Source: Mesostigma viride
Lineage: Eukaryota > Streptophyta > Mesostigmatophyceae > Mesostigmatales > Mesostigmataceae
Assembly (NCBI GenBank): GCA_009746045.1
Contig: RPFO01000753.1
Coordinates: forward strand, 1-48,171
DNA length: 48,171 nucleotides
Reading direction: 5' to 3'
Positions within the stretch are counted from its first letter, which is position 1. Every line of letters starts with the position of its first letter. Below, one piece after another: positions 35,279-44,389 of the stretch. The translations under genes and the position numbers were made by a program. The notes beneath the pieces are model-generated. The model ran no database searches. It was not told the DNA's origin and saw only the letters and a list, made by a program, of their open reading frames with translations.

Positions 35279-36016
35279 ATGGACCCTCGCGAGGTGGCGG
35301 CCTGGGTGAAGTTGTGGCTGTGGATGGCGCTCCTTCGCATCCTGGCGCTGGCCAGGTGCGTGCGGAAGAGGCTGCGGGGAGGGCCGGGGAACGAAGAGGG
35401 GGGCCCGCTGCTGATCAAGAGGGTCTTTCTTAGCCACGAGGACGAGTGGGGGATTTACACCACCAAGTTCCGGGAGCTGTGTGCCGCGGGGCCCCTGAGG
35501 CTGCCCCCCTCGGCCCTGCTGGATAAGCTGGGGGCGTGCGCCTTCGCGGCCCACCGCAGGCTGTCCATGTCCGTCGTGTACGGGTACGGCGGTCGCGAGT
35601 ACGTGGTGACGTACGACCTGGATCACCCCGACAAAGAGATCGTGTTCCCCCCCTGGGGAGAAGCCCACCCGCGCGGAGAGGATAAAGCCGGGAAGAGGCA
35701 CAGGACGGCCGTGTTGTCTGCCACTCTCGGGAGGTGCTCGCCCCATCCGGACGACAAGGACATCACGGACGCGCTGTCCGCGTTCCTCGGGCCCGACAGA
35801 GACTTCTACGCGTCCGCCGGCCTGCCCCAGTACATCTGGTGCATCATCAGGCACATAGGCATCGACGCCATCGTCGCGGGCGCCTCCAAGCCCGGCAGCG
35901 ACCAGGCGGACGTGCAGGACGAGTTTATGCGCGTGATTTACGGCAGCGGGGAGTGCCTCTTATTCCACCCGAAGGCCGGGGGGTGTCTCGTAACAGGTGG
36001 CGTCAAGGTAGGGTAG
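35279..36016 (+). CDS. Membrane-anchored protein of unknown function, 245 residues
   Basis: Starts MDPREVAAWVKLWLWMALLR. A hydrophobic segment at about residues 8-27 (AWVKLWLWMALLRILALARC) followed by Arg/Lys suggests an N-terminal anchor. The rest is a soluble domain with IYTTKFRELCAAGPLRLPPS, SMSVVYGYGGREYVVTYDLD and ASAGLPQYIWCIIRHIGIDA. No family recognised. The gene ends three bases before the VLTF2-like gene. Confidence 0.6.
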   Translation: MDPREVAAWVKLWLWMALLRILALARCVRKRLRGGPGNEEGGPLLIKRVFLSHEDEWGIYTTKFRELCAAGPLRLPPSALLDKLGACAFAAHRRLSMSVVYGYGGREYVVTYDLDHPDKEIVFPPWGEAHPRGEDKAGKRHRTAVLSATLGRCSPHPDDKDITDALSAFLGPDRDFYASAGLPQYIWCIIRHIGIDAIVAGASKPGSDQADVQDEFMRVIYGSGECLLFHPKAGGCLVTGGVKVG

Positions 36017-36019
36017 ACG

Positions 36020-36757
36020 ATGGAGGACGACGCGGACAACTTCTCGTTCGAGGGGGTGGGCCCCGAGATGGAGCCCGCCGCCCCCTACCGCGTATACAAC
36101 GTCCGCCCGCTGCTGGACATGATGGACGCGAAGGTGTGGCCTGAGAGGACGGACCTGTGCTGCTGGTGGTGCTGCCACCCCTTCGACACCGTGCCCTGTC
36201 CGCTGCCCATCCGCTACAAGGAGGGTCGCGGGTTTGTCGTCAAGGGCTGCTTCTGCTCGTTCAGCTGCGTCAAGGCCTACAACCTCAAGGACAGCGGCTC
36301 GGCCTCCTGCGTCCGCGGGAGTCTCCTGTTCCTCATGACGCAGCGGCTGTGGAGGGCGGGGAGGCACGGCAGGCCCTTCCCCGGCGTGCCGGCCGCCCCC
36401 CCGAGGACCTGCCTCGAGATGTTCGGAGGCCCCATGACCATCGAGGCGTTCCGGGCCAGCAGTCGCAGTGAGGTGCACATGCTGAAGGAGCCGCCCTTCG
36501 CCATGAACTTCCTGCCCGAGGCGGACTTTGTGCAGAAGATCAACGACGTCTCCCGGGCCATGAAGGCAGACGCGGTGGCGACCTACAGGCGGGACCCGGA
36601 CAACCCCGCGCCGGTTAAGAAGGCGCAGCAGCCGGCCGGCACGCTCGCGTTGAAGAGGGCGCGACCCATGGTGGACTCCAAGTGCTCGCTGGACAAGTTC
36701 GTCAAGGTGGTCACCACGGAGAACGGGAAGAACCCCAAGAAACCGAAGAAGGCGTAG
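36020..36757 (+). CDS. VLTF2: Late transcription factor 2-like protein
   Basis: A 245-residue intact protein. A FCS-type zinc finger is seen: LCCWWCCHPFDTVPCPLPIR (Cys48, Cys51) and GFVVKGCFCSFSCVKAYNL (Cys79, Cys83). This pattern of CxxCxxxF, PLP, then G-x-FCSxxCxxAY marks the late transcription factor 2 family of poxviruses and other nucleocytoplasmic viruses. The C-terminus is basic (KKAQQPAGTLALKRARP and a Lys-rich end), suited to DNA contact. With the VLTF3-like gene it indicates virus-encoded late transcription. Confidence 0.8.
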   Translation: MEDDADNFSFEGVGPEMEPAAPYRVYNVRPLLDMMDAKVWPERTDLCCWWCCHPFDTVPCPLPIRYKEGRGFVVKGCFCSFSCVKAYNLKDSGSASCVRGSLLFLMTQRLWRAGRHGRPFPGVPAAPPRTCLEMFGGPMTIEAFRASSRSEVHMLKEPPFAMNFLPEADFVQKINDVSRAMKADAVATYRRDPDNPAPVKKAQQPAGTLALKRARPMVDSKCSLDKFVKVVTTENGKNPKKPKKA

Positions 36758-37040
36758 GGATGCACAGGTGGTGCGTCCACGCCCGGTCCGTAGCGTGCGA
36801 CACCACCGCGTCCCCGTAGATGGGTATCTGGAAGGCGAAGCTGGCCAGCACGTTGATGGGCGATCCCGTGATCTCCGCCTCGCCGTTGTACTCCGCCGTG
36901 AGGCCACACGAGTCGCAGTGACGTCGATGGACCGGGCGCTCGGTTTTCAGCAGCGCTCGCTTCACCGTTCTCACGGCGCACGGGTCGCACGACCCGTGCG
37001 TCACATCTAGGTCGTCGCACGGGATGACGAGCAGGTCCAT
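36711..37040 (-). CDS. Small zinc-motif protein
   Basis: A 109-residue frame starting MDLLVIPCDDLDVTHGSCDP. It has CDPC near residue 18 and HRRHCDSCGL near residue 39, a plausible four-Cys zinc site. A segment INVLASFAFQIPIYGDAVVS follows. The last 15 codons overlap the convergent VLTF2 gene and look like shadow sequence; a frame change near 36770 would end it sooner. The start is placed by the short divergent region before 37078. Confidence 0.5.
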   Translation of the reverse strand: MDLLVIPCDDLDVTHGSCDPCAVRTVKRALLKTERPVHRRHCDSCGLTAEYNGEAEITGSPINVLASFAFQIPIYGDAVVSHATDRAWTHHLCIPTPSSVSWGSSRSPW

Positions 37041-37077
37041 GATCTCGTAAAAAAAACTGTGTATCTGTATAATACCA
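37041..37077. promoter_or_regulatory. Divergent promoter region with TATAATAC
   Basis: 37 bases between two divergent starts, containing a run of A on the plus strand and TATAATAC at 37068-37075, two bases before the ATG at 37078. The same TATAATAC occurs right before the LysM gene start (1623, minus strand). Confidence 0.4.
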
Positions 37078-38887
37078 ATGACAGGGTTAAACGTGCCCCA
37101 GAGCGAACTGGACTACCTACTGCGGGCCACGCCAAACATGAACCAGCAGAACCTAGAGTCCCTGGCCATCGACATGATGCTGAAGAGTCTGCAGCAGCCC
37201 GCCCCCGCCGCCGCTCCGCTAGCTCAGGCGGCGTACGTGACCCCGCCCACACGAAAGCGAGGGCCCGGACGCCCGCCCGGGGCCAAAAACAAGCCCAAGG
37301 TGCCCTTGTGGGAGACCCCCTCCCCCGCCACGTGGGCGCAGAGCCCGTACGCCACGTCGCCCGCGCCCAGAAAGCCGAAGAAGCCGCGAACCGCGGCGCC
37401 CGACTGGGGCTGGGTGCCGCCGCCCACCGCCAGCTTCCTCCCCCCCAGCTGCCTCCCACCGCGTCCTACCCCCCTCTTTGGACTCCCCCCGCCGCGGCCC
37501 CGCCCCCCTCCCACAATGGCCCGCTTCGGCCTTCTCCCCGCCGCAGTGGCCCGCGCCCAGTACCGCCCAATCGCTGGCCCAGCAACAACAGCGGCAGATC
37601 GAGGCGCTGTTCAACACCCCGGCCTTGTACACGGCCTCCAGCAAGTCCTCGCCGGACGCGGGCATCCCCCCGCAGGTGTACATGCGCGAGTGGACCAACG
37701 TGGACGCCGCCGCCCGGGCGGCCCAGCCCGCCACGACGCCCGTCGGCGAAATCCTGCGATCCATGCACGCGGGGGAGAAGGTCGCCACGCCCTCCCTGAT
37801 CGAAGCGCGCGTGGACTGCGCCTCGGGGGTGGCCAAGAGCCTGCCCCGGGACCGCGTGGTGGCGCTCGCCAAACGACTGTATCCCGACATCCCGGCGCAG
37901 GCCATCGAGACGGCCACCAAGGCGGACCTGTGCGCCATGGTCGCGGACGAGGCCATAGAGAGCATCACCAAGGCCTTGTGCGCCTCGACCATGTACGGCG
38001 GCGTGGACTCCAAGACGCGTCTCGCGTCCATCGCGGCCTTCATGACCAGAGCGGAGTCGCCCGAGGCCTTCGCGGCCATGCCCAAGGAGGCCCTCTGCAC
38101 CATGATATCGAACATGCTCAAACCGGAGCAGAGGGCGGCCGTCATGGAGAAGGCGGGCGCCTCGCCCTCCTCCATCCCGTGGAAGGACTGGGCATCCAAT
38201 ATCTTCGGGGCGGTGGGGGCCATGGGGGAGGGGCTGGGGTCCGTGGGGGCTCTGCAGCACTTGCCTCAATGGGCACAGGGGTTGGCGCTTGCCGGGGGGG
38301 TCTTGAACAAGGACGGGGAGGACAGGATGAAGTTCATCCAGGAAAACGCGGGCCGATTCGCGTCTGTCGGAGGAAATGAGTTGGGCCTTTGGGACAGGAC
38401 GAAGATCCAGGCAAACGACGCCGTGAACAGGGGCTCGGAATCGTTCCTGGGCAGGGCGGCAGGCACGATCACCAACGCGGTGGGAAACGCTGCCGGTGCC
38501 GTTGCGCAGGTCGCGGCCCCTATCGTGGCCCTCGGAACGGGTGCCGGCGTCCCTGCCACCGTCATGGCTGGTCTACAAGGCCTTGGAAGCCTGGCGAATT
38601 GGTGGCACCGGGGGAAGCAGTTCAAGGCGGGAGAGGCGCCGTCGGCGTGCGACCGGGCGTACTCGTGCTGCGTGGACGCCATGGACGCCTGCCACAACGC
38701 GCGGATGCAGAAGCTGGAGGCCTTCCTGAAGAAAAACAGGTCGCGGGTGTACACCTCCAAGGCCCCCTCCGGCGACCACGCCCTCCATCAGGATATGCTC
38801 TCCGTCTCCAGGCCCGTGTGTCGGCGCGGCGTGTGCTCCGTGCGCCTGGAGGCGGGCGACGGGGACTACTACACGCTGTGTGGTTAA
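37078..38887 (+). CDS. Large AT-hook protein with Ala/Gly-rich hydrophobic region (two frameshifts)
   Basis: About 603 residues starting MTGLNVPQSELDYLLRATPN. An AT-hook-like motif (RKRGPGRPPGAKNK, residues 59-72) binds the minor groove of AT-rich DNA in other proteins. A long Pro-rich linker follows, in which the frame changes twice in C runs (about 37440 and 37505), each by one lost base. The main part is helical (QQQQRQIEALFNTPALYTAS, then KSLPRDRVVALAKRLYPD). A Gly/Ala-rich hydrophobic stretch lies near AAGAVAQVAAPIVALGTGAG. A Cys-rich end holds CDRAYSCCVDAMDACHNARM, and the protein finishes GDYYTLCG. The mix suggests a virion core or DNA-associated structural protein; that is inferred. 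Confidence 0.6.
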
Positions 38888-38914
38888 ATCGCGCGCTTTA
38901 TTTCCGCTGCCCAT

Positions 38915-39459
38915 GTGCAAAGGTGGATGGAGTCCTCCCCGCGCCCCCTCACGCTCATGTGCTCCGAATGCAACATCGAGAAGCCTCGCGGGGGGTACAA
39001 CAGCCGCAACTGGAGGCTCCTGGGCCCCTGCCAGCTCTGCCACCGTGCCGCCCGCGTCAGAGACCGGTCCACGGTCGAGGGATACTTCCGCTTCCACCTG
39101 GACAGGCTCGCCCATTCTCCGAAGGGCGCGTCCGTCCAGCTCACCGTCCAGGATCTTGTGAAGATGTGGGAAGATCACAAGGGCCTGTGCGCGCTGACCG
39201 GGAGGCCCATGACGCACGAGTACAACCCGACGGGGGGAGGTACCCCGATTCGGCGACGGTGGATCTGATCGACTCAAACGACAGTTACCGCGCGGACAAC
39301 GTACGGCTGGTCTGCTTCCAGGTCCACAGGATGAAGGGGGAGCTGCCGCTCTCCGATTTCGTAACCGTCTGCAGGAGTGTCGCAACCGCCGCCGGGCAGT
39401 TAGCGACGGCGAGCGCGGCGTCCCCCCCGCTCCGTGAGAGGTGGTCGGACATGGTATAA
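38915..39459 (+). CDS. HNH-like endonuclease with zinc ribbon (one frameshift)
   Basis: About 181 residues. The N-terminus has CSECNIEKPRGGY and GPCQLCHRAAR, a four-Cys zinc site. The second half matches the pattern of HNH proteins from viruses and phages: LVKMWEDHKGLCALTGRPMT, then ATVDLIDSNDSYRADNVRLV and CFQVHRMKGELPL. The frame changes near 39237 in a G run by one lost base. The first His of a standard HNH motif is not evident, so catalysis is uncertain. Such genes are often mobile homing elements, but this one stands alone. Confidence 0.65.
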
Positions 39460-39573
39460 GTTCCCGAGCCCCCCCGGTTCGGGCAGGTTCTCACCACCCC
39501 CGCTGATCACCAGCGCCGCCTCTGTTGAGCGCCACACGTCCGCAGCGTCCGCACTCCCTAGCGAATTCCAGTC

Positions 39574-40284
39574 ATGACGTCCACCATCGTCCTGTTCGAG
39601 GATTTCGACCCCTCCAAGATCGTATACCGGGACCCCAAGCGCACGGCCTCGGGAGGGCTGTCCGTGTACGTGAACTACATGAAGGATGGGAAGGAGGTGC
39701 CCATCCGCATCCAGACCCCGAGGATGCGCGCCCCGTTCGGGATAAGCCACTTCGAGGCCAAGACACCAGGCACCACCGCCCCGCCCAAGTACACGCTGGA
39801 CCTGAGCATGGATGGGCACTACGACCCCGCCAGCGACACGGGCATTTTTTACAAGAAGTGGGTGGACTTCGACGACCTGAACAAGGACACGTCCGTCGAG
39901 AAGAGCACCGCCTGGTTTGGCAAGAAACTGAGCCGCGAGTTCGTGGACGAGCTCTACACCTCCGCCATCAAGCCCTCCAAGAAGGAGCAGTACCCGCCAA
40001 CCTTCAAGTGCTCGGTCCCCTTCCGCAACAACAAGTTCGATTGCCAGTTCTTCGACGAGGACAAGAAGCCCGTCACCGGGTTCGAGCTGGAGAAGGGAAT
40101 GGAGGTGCAGACCATCGTGGAGATATCGCGCCTGTGGTTCATGGGCAAGAAGTTCGGGTGCACGCCCGTCTTGAAGCTGGTGCAGTTTTTCCCCAGCAAC
40201 AGGATGCCGCTAGGGTACTCCTTCATCGAGAAGGGCAGTGACGAGGAGATGTCCAACAACTCCGACGAGGAGCCCTCAAACTGA
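39574..40284 (+). CDS. Conserved nucleocytoplasmic virus protein, possibly DUF5871-like
   Basis: A 236-residue intact protein starting MTSTIVLFEDFDPSKIVYRD. It has a strand-rich body: GGLSVYVNYMKDGKEVPIRI, then APFGISHFEAK, YTLDLSMDGHYD, STAWFGKKLSREFVDELYTS, and RLWFMGKKFGCTPVLKLVQF near the end, then an acidic tail. This arrangement recalls a widespread family of unknown function in algal and amoebal giant viruses. A single-strand DNA-binding role by analogy of length, strands and acidic tail is speculation. The gene is preceded by about 110 bases without signals I recognise. Confidence 0.6.
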   Translation: MTSTIVLFEDFDPSKIVYRDPKRTASGGLSVYVNYMKDGKEVPIRIQTPRMRAPFGISHFEAKTPGTTAPPKYTLDLSMDGHYDPASDTGIFYKKWVDFDDLNKDTSVEKSTAWFGKKLSREFVDELYTSAIKPSKKEQYPPTFKCSVPFRNNKFDCQFFDEDKKPVTGFELEKGMEVQTIVEISRLWFMGKKFGCTPVLKLVQFFPSNRMPLGYSFIEKGSDEEMSNNSDEEPSN

Positions 40285-40386
40285 GTGACTTTTGACCTGT
40301 AAACTATTCCTCTTACCGATTCAATAAACTCTAATGCACGCGAATTGCGAATCCTACAATGAGTACCCAACGCAAATTAAATCGTA

Positions 40387-40641
40387 ATGTTTAATTATCG
40401 AACCACATCCATGGCGCACAAGGGGACGATGAACGATCCCATAGATTTGTCGTTAGACGACGAGGACATAGAAATCATAGCGGGGTGGCCGGCTGGCAAG
40501 TACCCCACGCGCGCCCCTCGAAGTGTGCAGAACAGCACGGCGAGGTTGGCGGGCGAGAAGGGCGTGGATGCCCTCAGGGCCAGCACGCTACATCTGGTGG
40601 ACGCGTTGGAGCGGGAAATCGACGCAGACCCGCATAAATAA
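40387..40641 (+). CDS. Small protein with SUMO-interaction-like motif
   Basis: An 84-residue frame; the Met at 40411 (MAHKGTMNDP) or 40429 could be the true start. It contains NDPIDLSLDDEDIEII, a hydrophobic core (IDLSL) flanked by acidic residues, which is the form of a SUMO-interaction motif. The C-terminal half is helical. No family recognised. Confidence 0.45.
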   Translation: MFNYRTTSMAHKGTMNDPIDLSLDDEDIEIIAGWPAGKYPTRAPRSVQNSTARLAGEKGVDALRASTLHLVDALEREIDADPHK

Positions 40642-40670
40642 TCTCTGATGCATCTAGTATATCATCGACC

Positions 40671-41318
40671 ATGTCTTCCGGATACTGCAATGCCATCGTG
40701 GACAGCAGCGAGGAGTACGTGGGCGTCCTGTCCCGCCCGGAGGTGTTCGACGGCATTTGCGGCGACGAGGCCTTCCAGAGCCTGCAGTCGGCCCTGAACG
40801 GCAACCTGGGCACGGCCTCCAGCATCATCCCCGCAAGCCAGTACGACCTCAAGTTCGGCATGGACACCCGCCAGAGGGAGTACCTCCTCAACCACGGCAG
40901 CACGTTCGAGGACCAGCTGGCCTTCGGCTCAGAGCGCCTGCCGGCCCCCGCGGACGTGGTCGGCGCCACCCTCGACGACTACAAGGTCGGCGTGGGCTAC
41001 ATCACCAGCAACAGCAAGGATTTCCCCGTATCGGACATCCAGACGCTGCGGCCATACATCCCGGCGCCGGTGAGCACCGACAACTGGGGCTCCATCGGGG
41101 TGGCCACCACGGGGGCCTTCGGCCAGCTCGTCACCAACAACACCACGCTGCTGGACCCGCGATTCTACTGGGTGTCCTCGGAGCCTACCGGGAACAGCAT
41201 CTTCGGCTTCCCTGAGGTGGCGGACACCGCGGCGTTCGGCGTGTGGGGAGAGTCGGCAGCCCCGCAGTTGCAGAACATCTGGGGCGCACCCGGTGTCGTG
41301 TCCGTGGGCGGGCTGTAG
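40671..41318 (+). CDS. Unknown protein, 215 residues
   Basis: An intact frame starting MSSGYCNAIVDSSEEYVGVL. It is rich in Gly, Ser, Thr and Asn, with strand-type segments (NWGSIGVATTGAFGQLVTNN, then FYWVSSEPTGNSIFGFPEVA), and lacks Lys after the first third. This composition is common in virion structural proteins. A GTATATC box at 40657-40663 resembles the one before PCNA. No family recognised. Confidence 0.65.
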   Translation: MSSGYCNAIVDSSEEYVGVLSRPEVFDGICGDEAFQSLQSALNGNLGTASSIIPASQYDLKFGMDTRQREYLLNHGSTFEDQLAFGSERLPAPADVVGATLDDYKVGVGYITSNSKDFPVSDIQTLRPYIPAPVSTDNWGSIGVATTGAFGQLVTNNTTLLDPRFYWVSSEPTGNSIFGFPEVADTAAFGVWGESAAPQLQNIWGAPGVVSVGGL

Positions 41319-41375
41319 AGTGCGTTCCCGGGAGGAACATTTTGTGTCTCATATTGCAACGACGGTCCCCTGCAA

Positions 41376-41858
41376 ATGAACGGCCACGACGCGGAACAGT
41401 GGAGGGCGGACATGAGGAGCATGACCAGCGAGTACATCGAGATCGACAACGCCATCAAGGCCGCCTCCAAGGAGATGCTGCCCCTGAGGAAGCGCAAGAA
41501 GGCCCTGCAGCAAGACATACTGACGGGCATGGTGGGCGCGGGGGTGGACGCATGCAACATCTCCGGCACCGCCGACCGACTGGTCGTGAAGAACCACAAG
41601 AAGAAGAGGGCGCTCAAGGTGGAGGACTACCACGACCGGCTCCTGCGCTTCTTCGAGGGGGACCGTGACAAGGTGCAGGGGTGTCTCAAGGTGCTGTTCG
41701 AGCCCGTCTACCTGGAGGACGTGGTGCTCCGTAGGGTGAAGAAGAGGCAGAGCCGCAAATCCAAGAAGGAGCAGCACGCGCAGGAGATGGAGGAAGAGGC
41801 GGCGGCCATGGACGAGGAGGGCGAGGGCGGCGAGGAAGAAGAGGAGGGGGAGGACTGA
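41376..41858 (+). CDS. Coiled-coil protein with acidic tail, conserved-looking virus family
   Basis: A 160-residue intact protein. An N-terminal coiled coil (YIEIDNAIKAASKEMLPLRK) is followed by ISGTADRLVVKNHKKKRALK, a beta turn and basic patch, then a helical part, and an acidic tail of Glu/Gly/Asp. The 'coil, then K-x-x-KK-x-x-L' pattern recurs in short proteins of giant viruses. The function is unknown. Confidence 0.6.
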   Translation: MNGHDAEQWRADMRSMTSEYIEIDNAIKAASKEMLPLRKRKKALQQDILTGMVGAGVDACNISGTADRLVVKNHKKKRALKVEDYHDRLLRFFEGDRDKVQGCLKVLFEPVYLEDVVLRRVKKRQSRKSKKEQHAQEMEEEAAAMDEEGEGGEEEEEGED

Positions 41859-41862
41859 GCAC

Positions 41863-42041
41863 TCACCACTCCCGTCGCATGTCTCTGACGAAGTAGTCGA
41901 TGCCGCTCGCCTCCCTGGGGATGTCCAAGTAGCTTCCGTACGCGTTGATCCACTCGCCGGACCAGGGCAGCGAGACTATATCGTTGTGGAAGGGGTGCCA
42001 GAAGGCCTCGGTGTTCCACCCTCGCCCCGTGCAACCGGCAT
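41863..42041 (-). CDS. Possible small gene, about 59 residues (one frameshift)
   Basis: In minus-strand frames a plausible peptide runs from an ATG at 42041 (MPVARGEG) through one lost base near 42025 to WNTEAFWHPFHNDIVSLPWS and ends EASGIDYFVRDMRREW with a TGA at 41863. The Trp/His-rich sequence looks like protein rather than noise. The gene would fill the gap between two plus-strand genes and start opposite the RING/TRAF gene. Support is only by appearance. Confidence 0.35.
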
Positions 42042-42917
42042 GGACGCGATGGACTCGGGCACAGTGGAAAGAACCGTGTGGTGGACGTGGCGGACCTGGC
42101 GTGTGTCATCTGCATGAACGCGGTGTACGACCCGGTTGTGATCGAGTGCCAGACGAGGGTGGAGGGGCGTAAATGCGAGTCGCTGATTTGCCGTGAGCCC
42201 TGCATGAAACTGCTGATCGAGAAGCAGAGGAGCCGCCCGGGCGTGGCGTCGGCGGTTTCTGGAAAGTGCATCATCTGCCGCAAACCGTGGCAGAGGTATC
42301 AGACCAGGCCCATGGTGACCCTTCACAACATAACCGCCAACCTTCGCAGGACCTGTCCGAACGCCGCGAACGGCTGCGACTTCACGGGGCTGCATCCCGA
42401 GATCCGCAACCACGCCCGCGAGTGCGCCTACGTCCGCGTGGAGTGCCCCAACCGCTCGTTCGGCTGCGAGAAGGTGATCCTCCGCAGAAACCTGGACGAG
42501 CACCGCAGGAACTGCGAGTTCTTCCCCTGCAAATTCTCGCTGAACGGCGACGGCTGCGTCCACACGGGACTCTTCGCGTGGATCCAGGAGCACGAGCGGA
42601 CGTGCGAGTACAGTTCCGAGCCATGCGTGTCCGTGATCCAGCAGGCCAGGAGGAGGTACGGAGCCTGGAGATCATGCAACGAGAACAACCTGCTGCGATG
42701 GGACTTGTGCAGGCGCGGGGAGCCGTACGACGAGGCGACGTGTCCGTGTCACTCCCGTAACGCCGACGACGCGCGAACCGTCACCTACACGGCGACGGAG
42801 ACTGCGCCCGTGGATATGAGCCGCGACGACCAGGAAGTCACCTCCAACGACTGGTTCGGACCCAACCCGCCCCGTTTTGCCAGGGGGGCCGCCGAGGACG
42901 CTAGTGCCGAATCATGA
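42040..42917 (+). CDS. RING/TRAF-type zinc finger protein (one frameshift near start)
   Basis: About 292 residues. The ATG at 42040 (MDAMDSGTVERT) joins the main frame after one lost base near 42077; the main frame alone has only a GTG start, which is unlikely in a eukaryotic virus. A RING-like N-terminus has CVICMNAVYDPVV, CESLICREPC and CIICRKPW. TRAF-type zinc fingers follow: CPNAANGCDF, CAYVRVECPNRSFGCEKVIL, EHRRNCEFFPCKF and EHERTCEY. The tail is acidic. Proteins of this type act as ubiquitin ligases in host signalling; here that is inferred from domain order. Confidence 0.75.
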
Positions 42918-43951
42918 CCGACGACCCGCTGCCCTGGTCGCTGGTCGCGGACCACCTGGACGCGAGCGACCTGGAGAGGCTGCGGTTCGCCATGAAGGGG
43001 GACGCGGACTACCGTGCTGCACTGAAGGGGCTGGAGGGCGACTTGGATGCCAAGAGCCTGAGTCTCCGTGCCCGCCTGGCGCCCTTGTACAGTTCGGTCG
43101 TCGCTTCATCGCACGACGCGAACCGGTTCATACAGGCCTTCAGGGCCATGAGAAACGTCGTGATGGAGTACGGGGGGAGCGCGCACGAGGACAGGGTCAT
43201 CTCTTTCGTGCACGCCATGAAGCCCGCGGCCATAACCCCCGAGGGGTGGACAAAGGACCACACGCTCGCGGTGGAAATGCTTTTCCCGATCGCTCAATTC
43301 GACACGAGGTCCTGGGAGTGGTACGACCACCTGACGCGGGCGGTGCTGATGCTCATCCATGGCGACTCCGCCAGCAAGAACCACCCCACGATGAGGGCCT
43401 ACTGGCTCTTCGGCAACGCGTTCGGGATTGAGAACGCCGTCACATTCCTGACCCTCACGTTGATCCTCTTCCGGGACTTTGCTTACGATAAGCAAAACTT
43501 GCGCCTGTTCCTGCATCTGTACAAGAGAGCCGCGGACCGGAGGGGGGACGCCATCCGCTTCTGGTTTGCGGAGACCAACGCGACCTACATCAACCCGCGC
43601 GTACGGGGATCCCACCACGAGCTCATGCCCGCCATGATGCCGACCGGGTTGCGATTCCCCCAGATCACTCGTGCCGCGAGGGGGGACTACTCGTGCAGGA
43701 GGACCGGGATGGGTCCTATTGACGCCTGGGTGGATGAGAGGGTGGAACACTTCCGCTGCCTGGCAGACATCTACAAGAGGCGGCTGGAGCGTGCTTTTCA
43801 GATGATGAAAAACGAGAACGCCGGCAAGCTGGCATTTTGCTCCCTGAAGTGGAGCAATATAGCCTGGCCCGCGTGTGCCTCGTACGCCAACCACGAGTGG
43901 ATCGTGCGCCTGTTCAACGAGCCCAGCCTGCACATTCGTAGCGATATATAA
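42914..43951 (+). CDS. Unknown protein with F-box-like N-terminus
   Basis: A 345-residue intact protein starting MTDDPLPWSLVADHLDASDL. The first 35 residues (PWSLVADHLDASDLERLRFA) have the LP-x-x-[IL]-L-x-x-L pattern of an F-box, which links to Skp1-Cullin ubiquitin ligases, but the match is weak. The rest is helical and Trp/Phe-rich (WYDHLTRAVLMLIHGDSASK, then GIENAVTFLTLTLILFRDFA). Its ATG overlaps the stop of the RING/TRAF gene (ATGA), so the two are likely linked in expression. Confidence 0.55.
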   Translation: MTDDPLPWSLVADHLDASDLERLRFAMKGDADYRAALKGLEGDLDAKSLSLRARLAPLYSSVVASSHDANRFIQAFRAMRNVVMEYGGSAHEDRVISFVHAMKPAAITPEGWTKDHTLAVEMLFPIAQFDTRSWEWYDHLTRAVLMLIHGDSASKNHPTMRAYWLFGNAFGIENAVTFLTLTLILFRDFAYDKQNLRLFLHLYKRAADRRGDAIRFWFAETNATYINPRVRGSHHELMPAMMPTGLRFPQITRAARGDYSCRRTGMGPIDAWVDERVEHFRCLADIYKRRLERAFQMMKNENAGKLAFCSLKWSNIAWPACASYANHEWIVRLFNEPSLHIRSDI

Positions 43952-43976
43952 TTCTGCGTGCTTTCCTATATGGTAG

Positions 43977-44186
43977 ATGGGTGCCTGCGTCTCGCGAGAT
44001 AAGAGGGTACTTCCGCGTAACGATGCGCTGAGTCCGCTAGACATCGCGTTGATGGTACAGGCCCTGGAGGGCGAAAACGAGATTGCCGATTCGTGCAAAG
44101 TGTTTGAATTAAACCAAGTTGTCATTCCAAAATTAATAAATGCACTCATTAAAGACAAACAGACATGGACACAATCGCCTGGTTGA
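43977..44186 (+). CDS. Small N-myristoylation-motif protein
   Basis: A 69-residue protein starting MGACVSRDKRVLPRNDALSP. MG-x-x-x-S with Gly2, Ser6 and basic residues after is a standard N-myristoylation signal, and Cys4 could be palmitoylated, so the protein would sit on membranes. The rest is helical. A TATATGG box lies 3 bases before the ATG. It overlaps the next gene by 22 bases. Confidence 0.65.
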   Translation: MGACVSRDKRVLPRNDALSPLDIALMVQALEGENEIADSCKVFELNQVVIPKLINALIKDKQTWTQSPG

Positions 44187-44389
44187 GATCCGCACGTATG
44201 TTTGGGATCGCCTTATTCGACGTCCTCGCCACCCTAGCGGTGGCCGCGGGGTACAGCGCCTACAAACGAAGGGCCGTGAACCTGCGCGACATGGCCGTCA
44301 AGTTCCTACTGCTACTCCTCGTCGGGGAGCTGCTCCATCTGCTCCTGGAGGTGGACACCCGCGTCACTCGATACCTCACTCGCCCATGA
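44165..44389 (+). CDS. Small membrane protein with two spans
   Basis: A 74-residue protein starting MDTIAWLRSARMFGIALFDV. Two hydrophobic segments (about residues 13-30 and 45-62: FGIALFDVLATLAVAAGY and VKFLLLLLVGELLHLLLE) are separated by a basic loop (YKRRAVNLRDM). It may be a virion membrane protein, as paired with the myristoylated protein just upstream. The end overlaps the convergent F-box gene by 14 bases. Confidence 0.65.
   Translation: MDTIAWLRSARMFGIALFDVLATLAVAAGYSAYKRRAVNLRDMAVKFLLLLLVGELLHLLLEVDTRVTRYLTRP

Noticed and set aside
35960-36907. 315-codon minus-strand frame opposite the VLTF2 gene
   Set aside because: It covers a gene with a clear zinc-finger signature and has no recognisable features of its own.
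37219-38269. Long minus-strand frames opposite the AT-hook protein
   Set aside because: Shadow frames: Gly/Arg-rich composition with no domain, and they cover a plus-strand gene with coherent helices and motifs.
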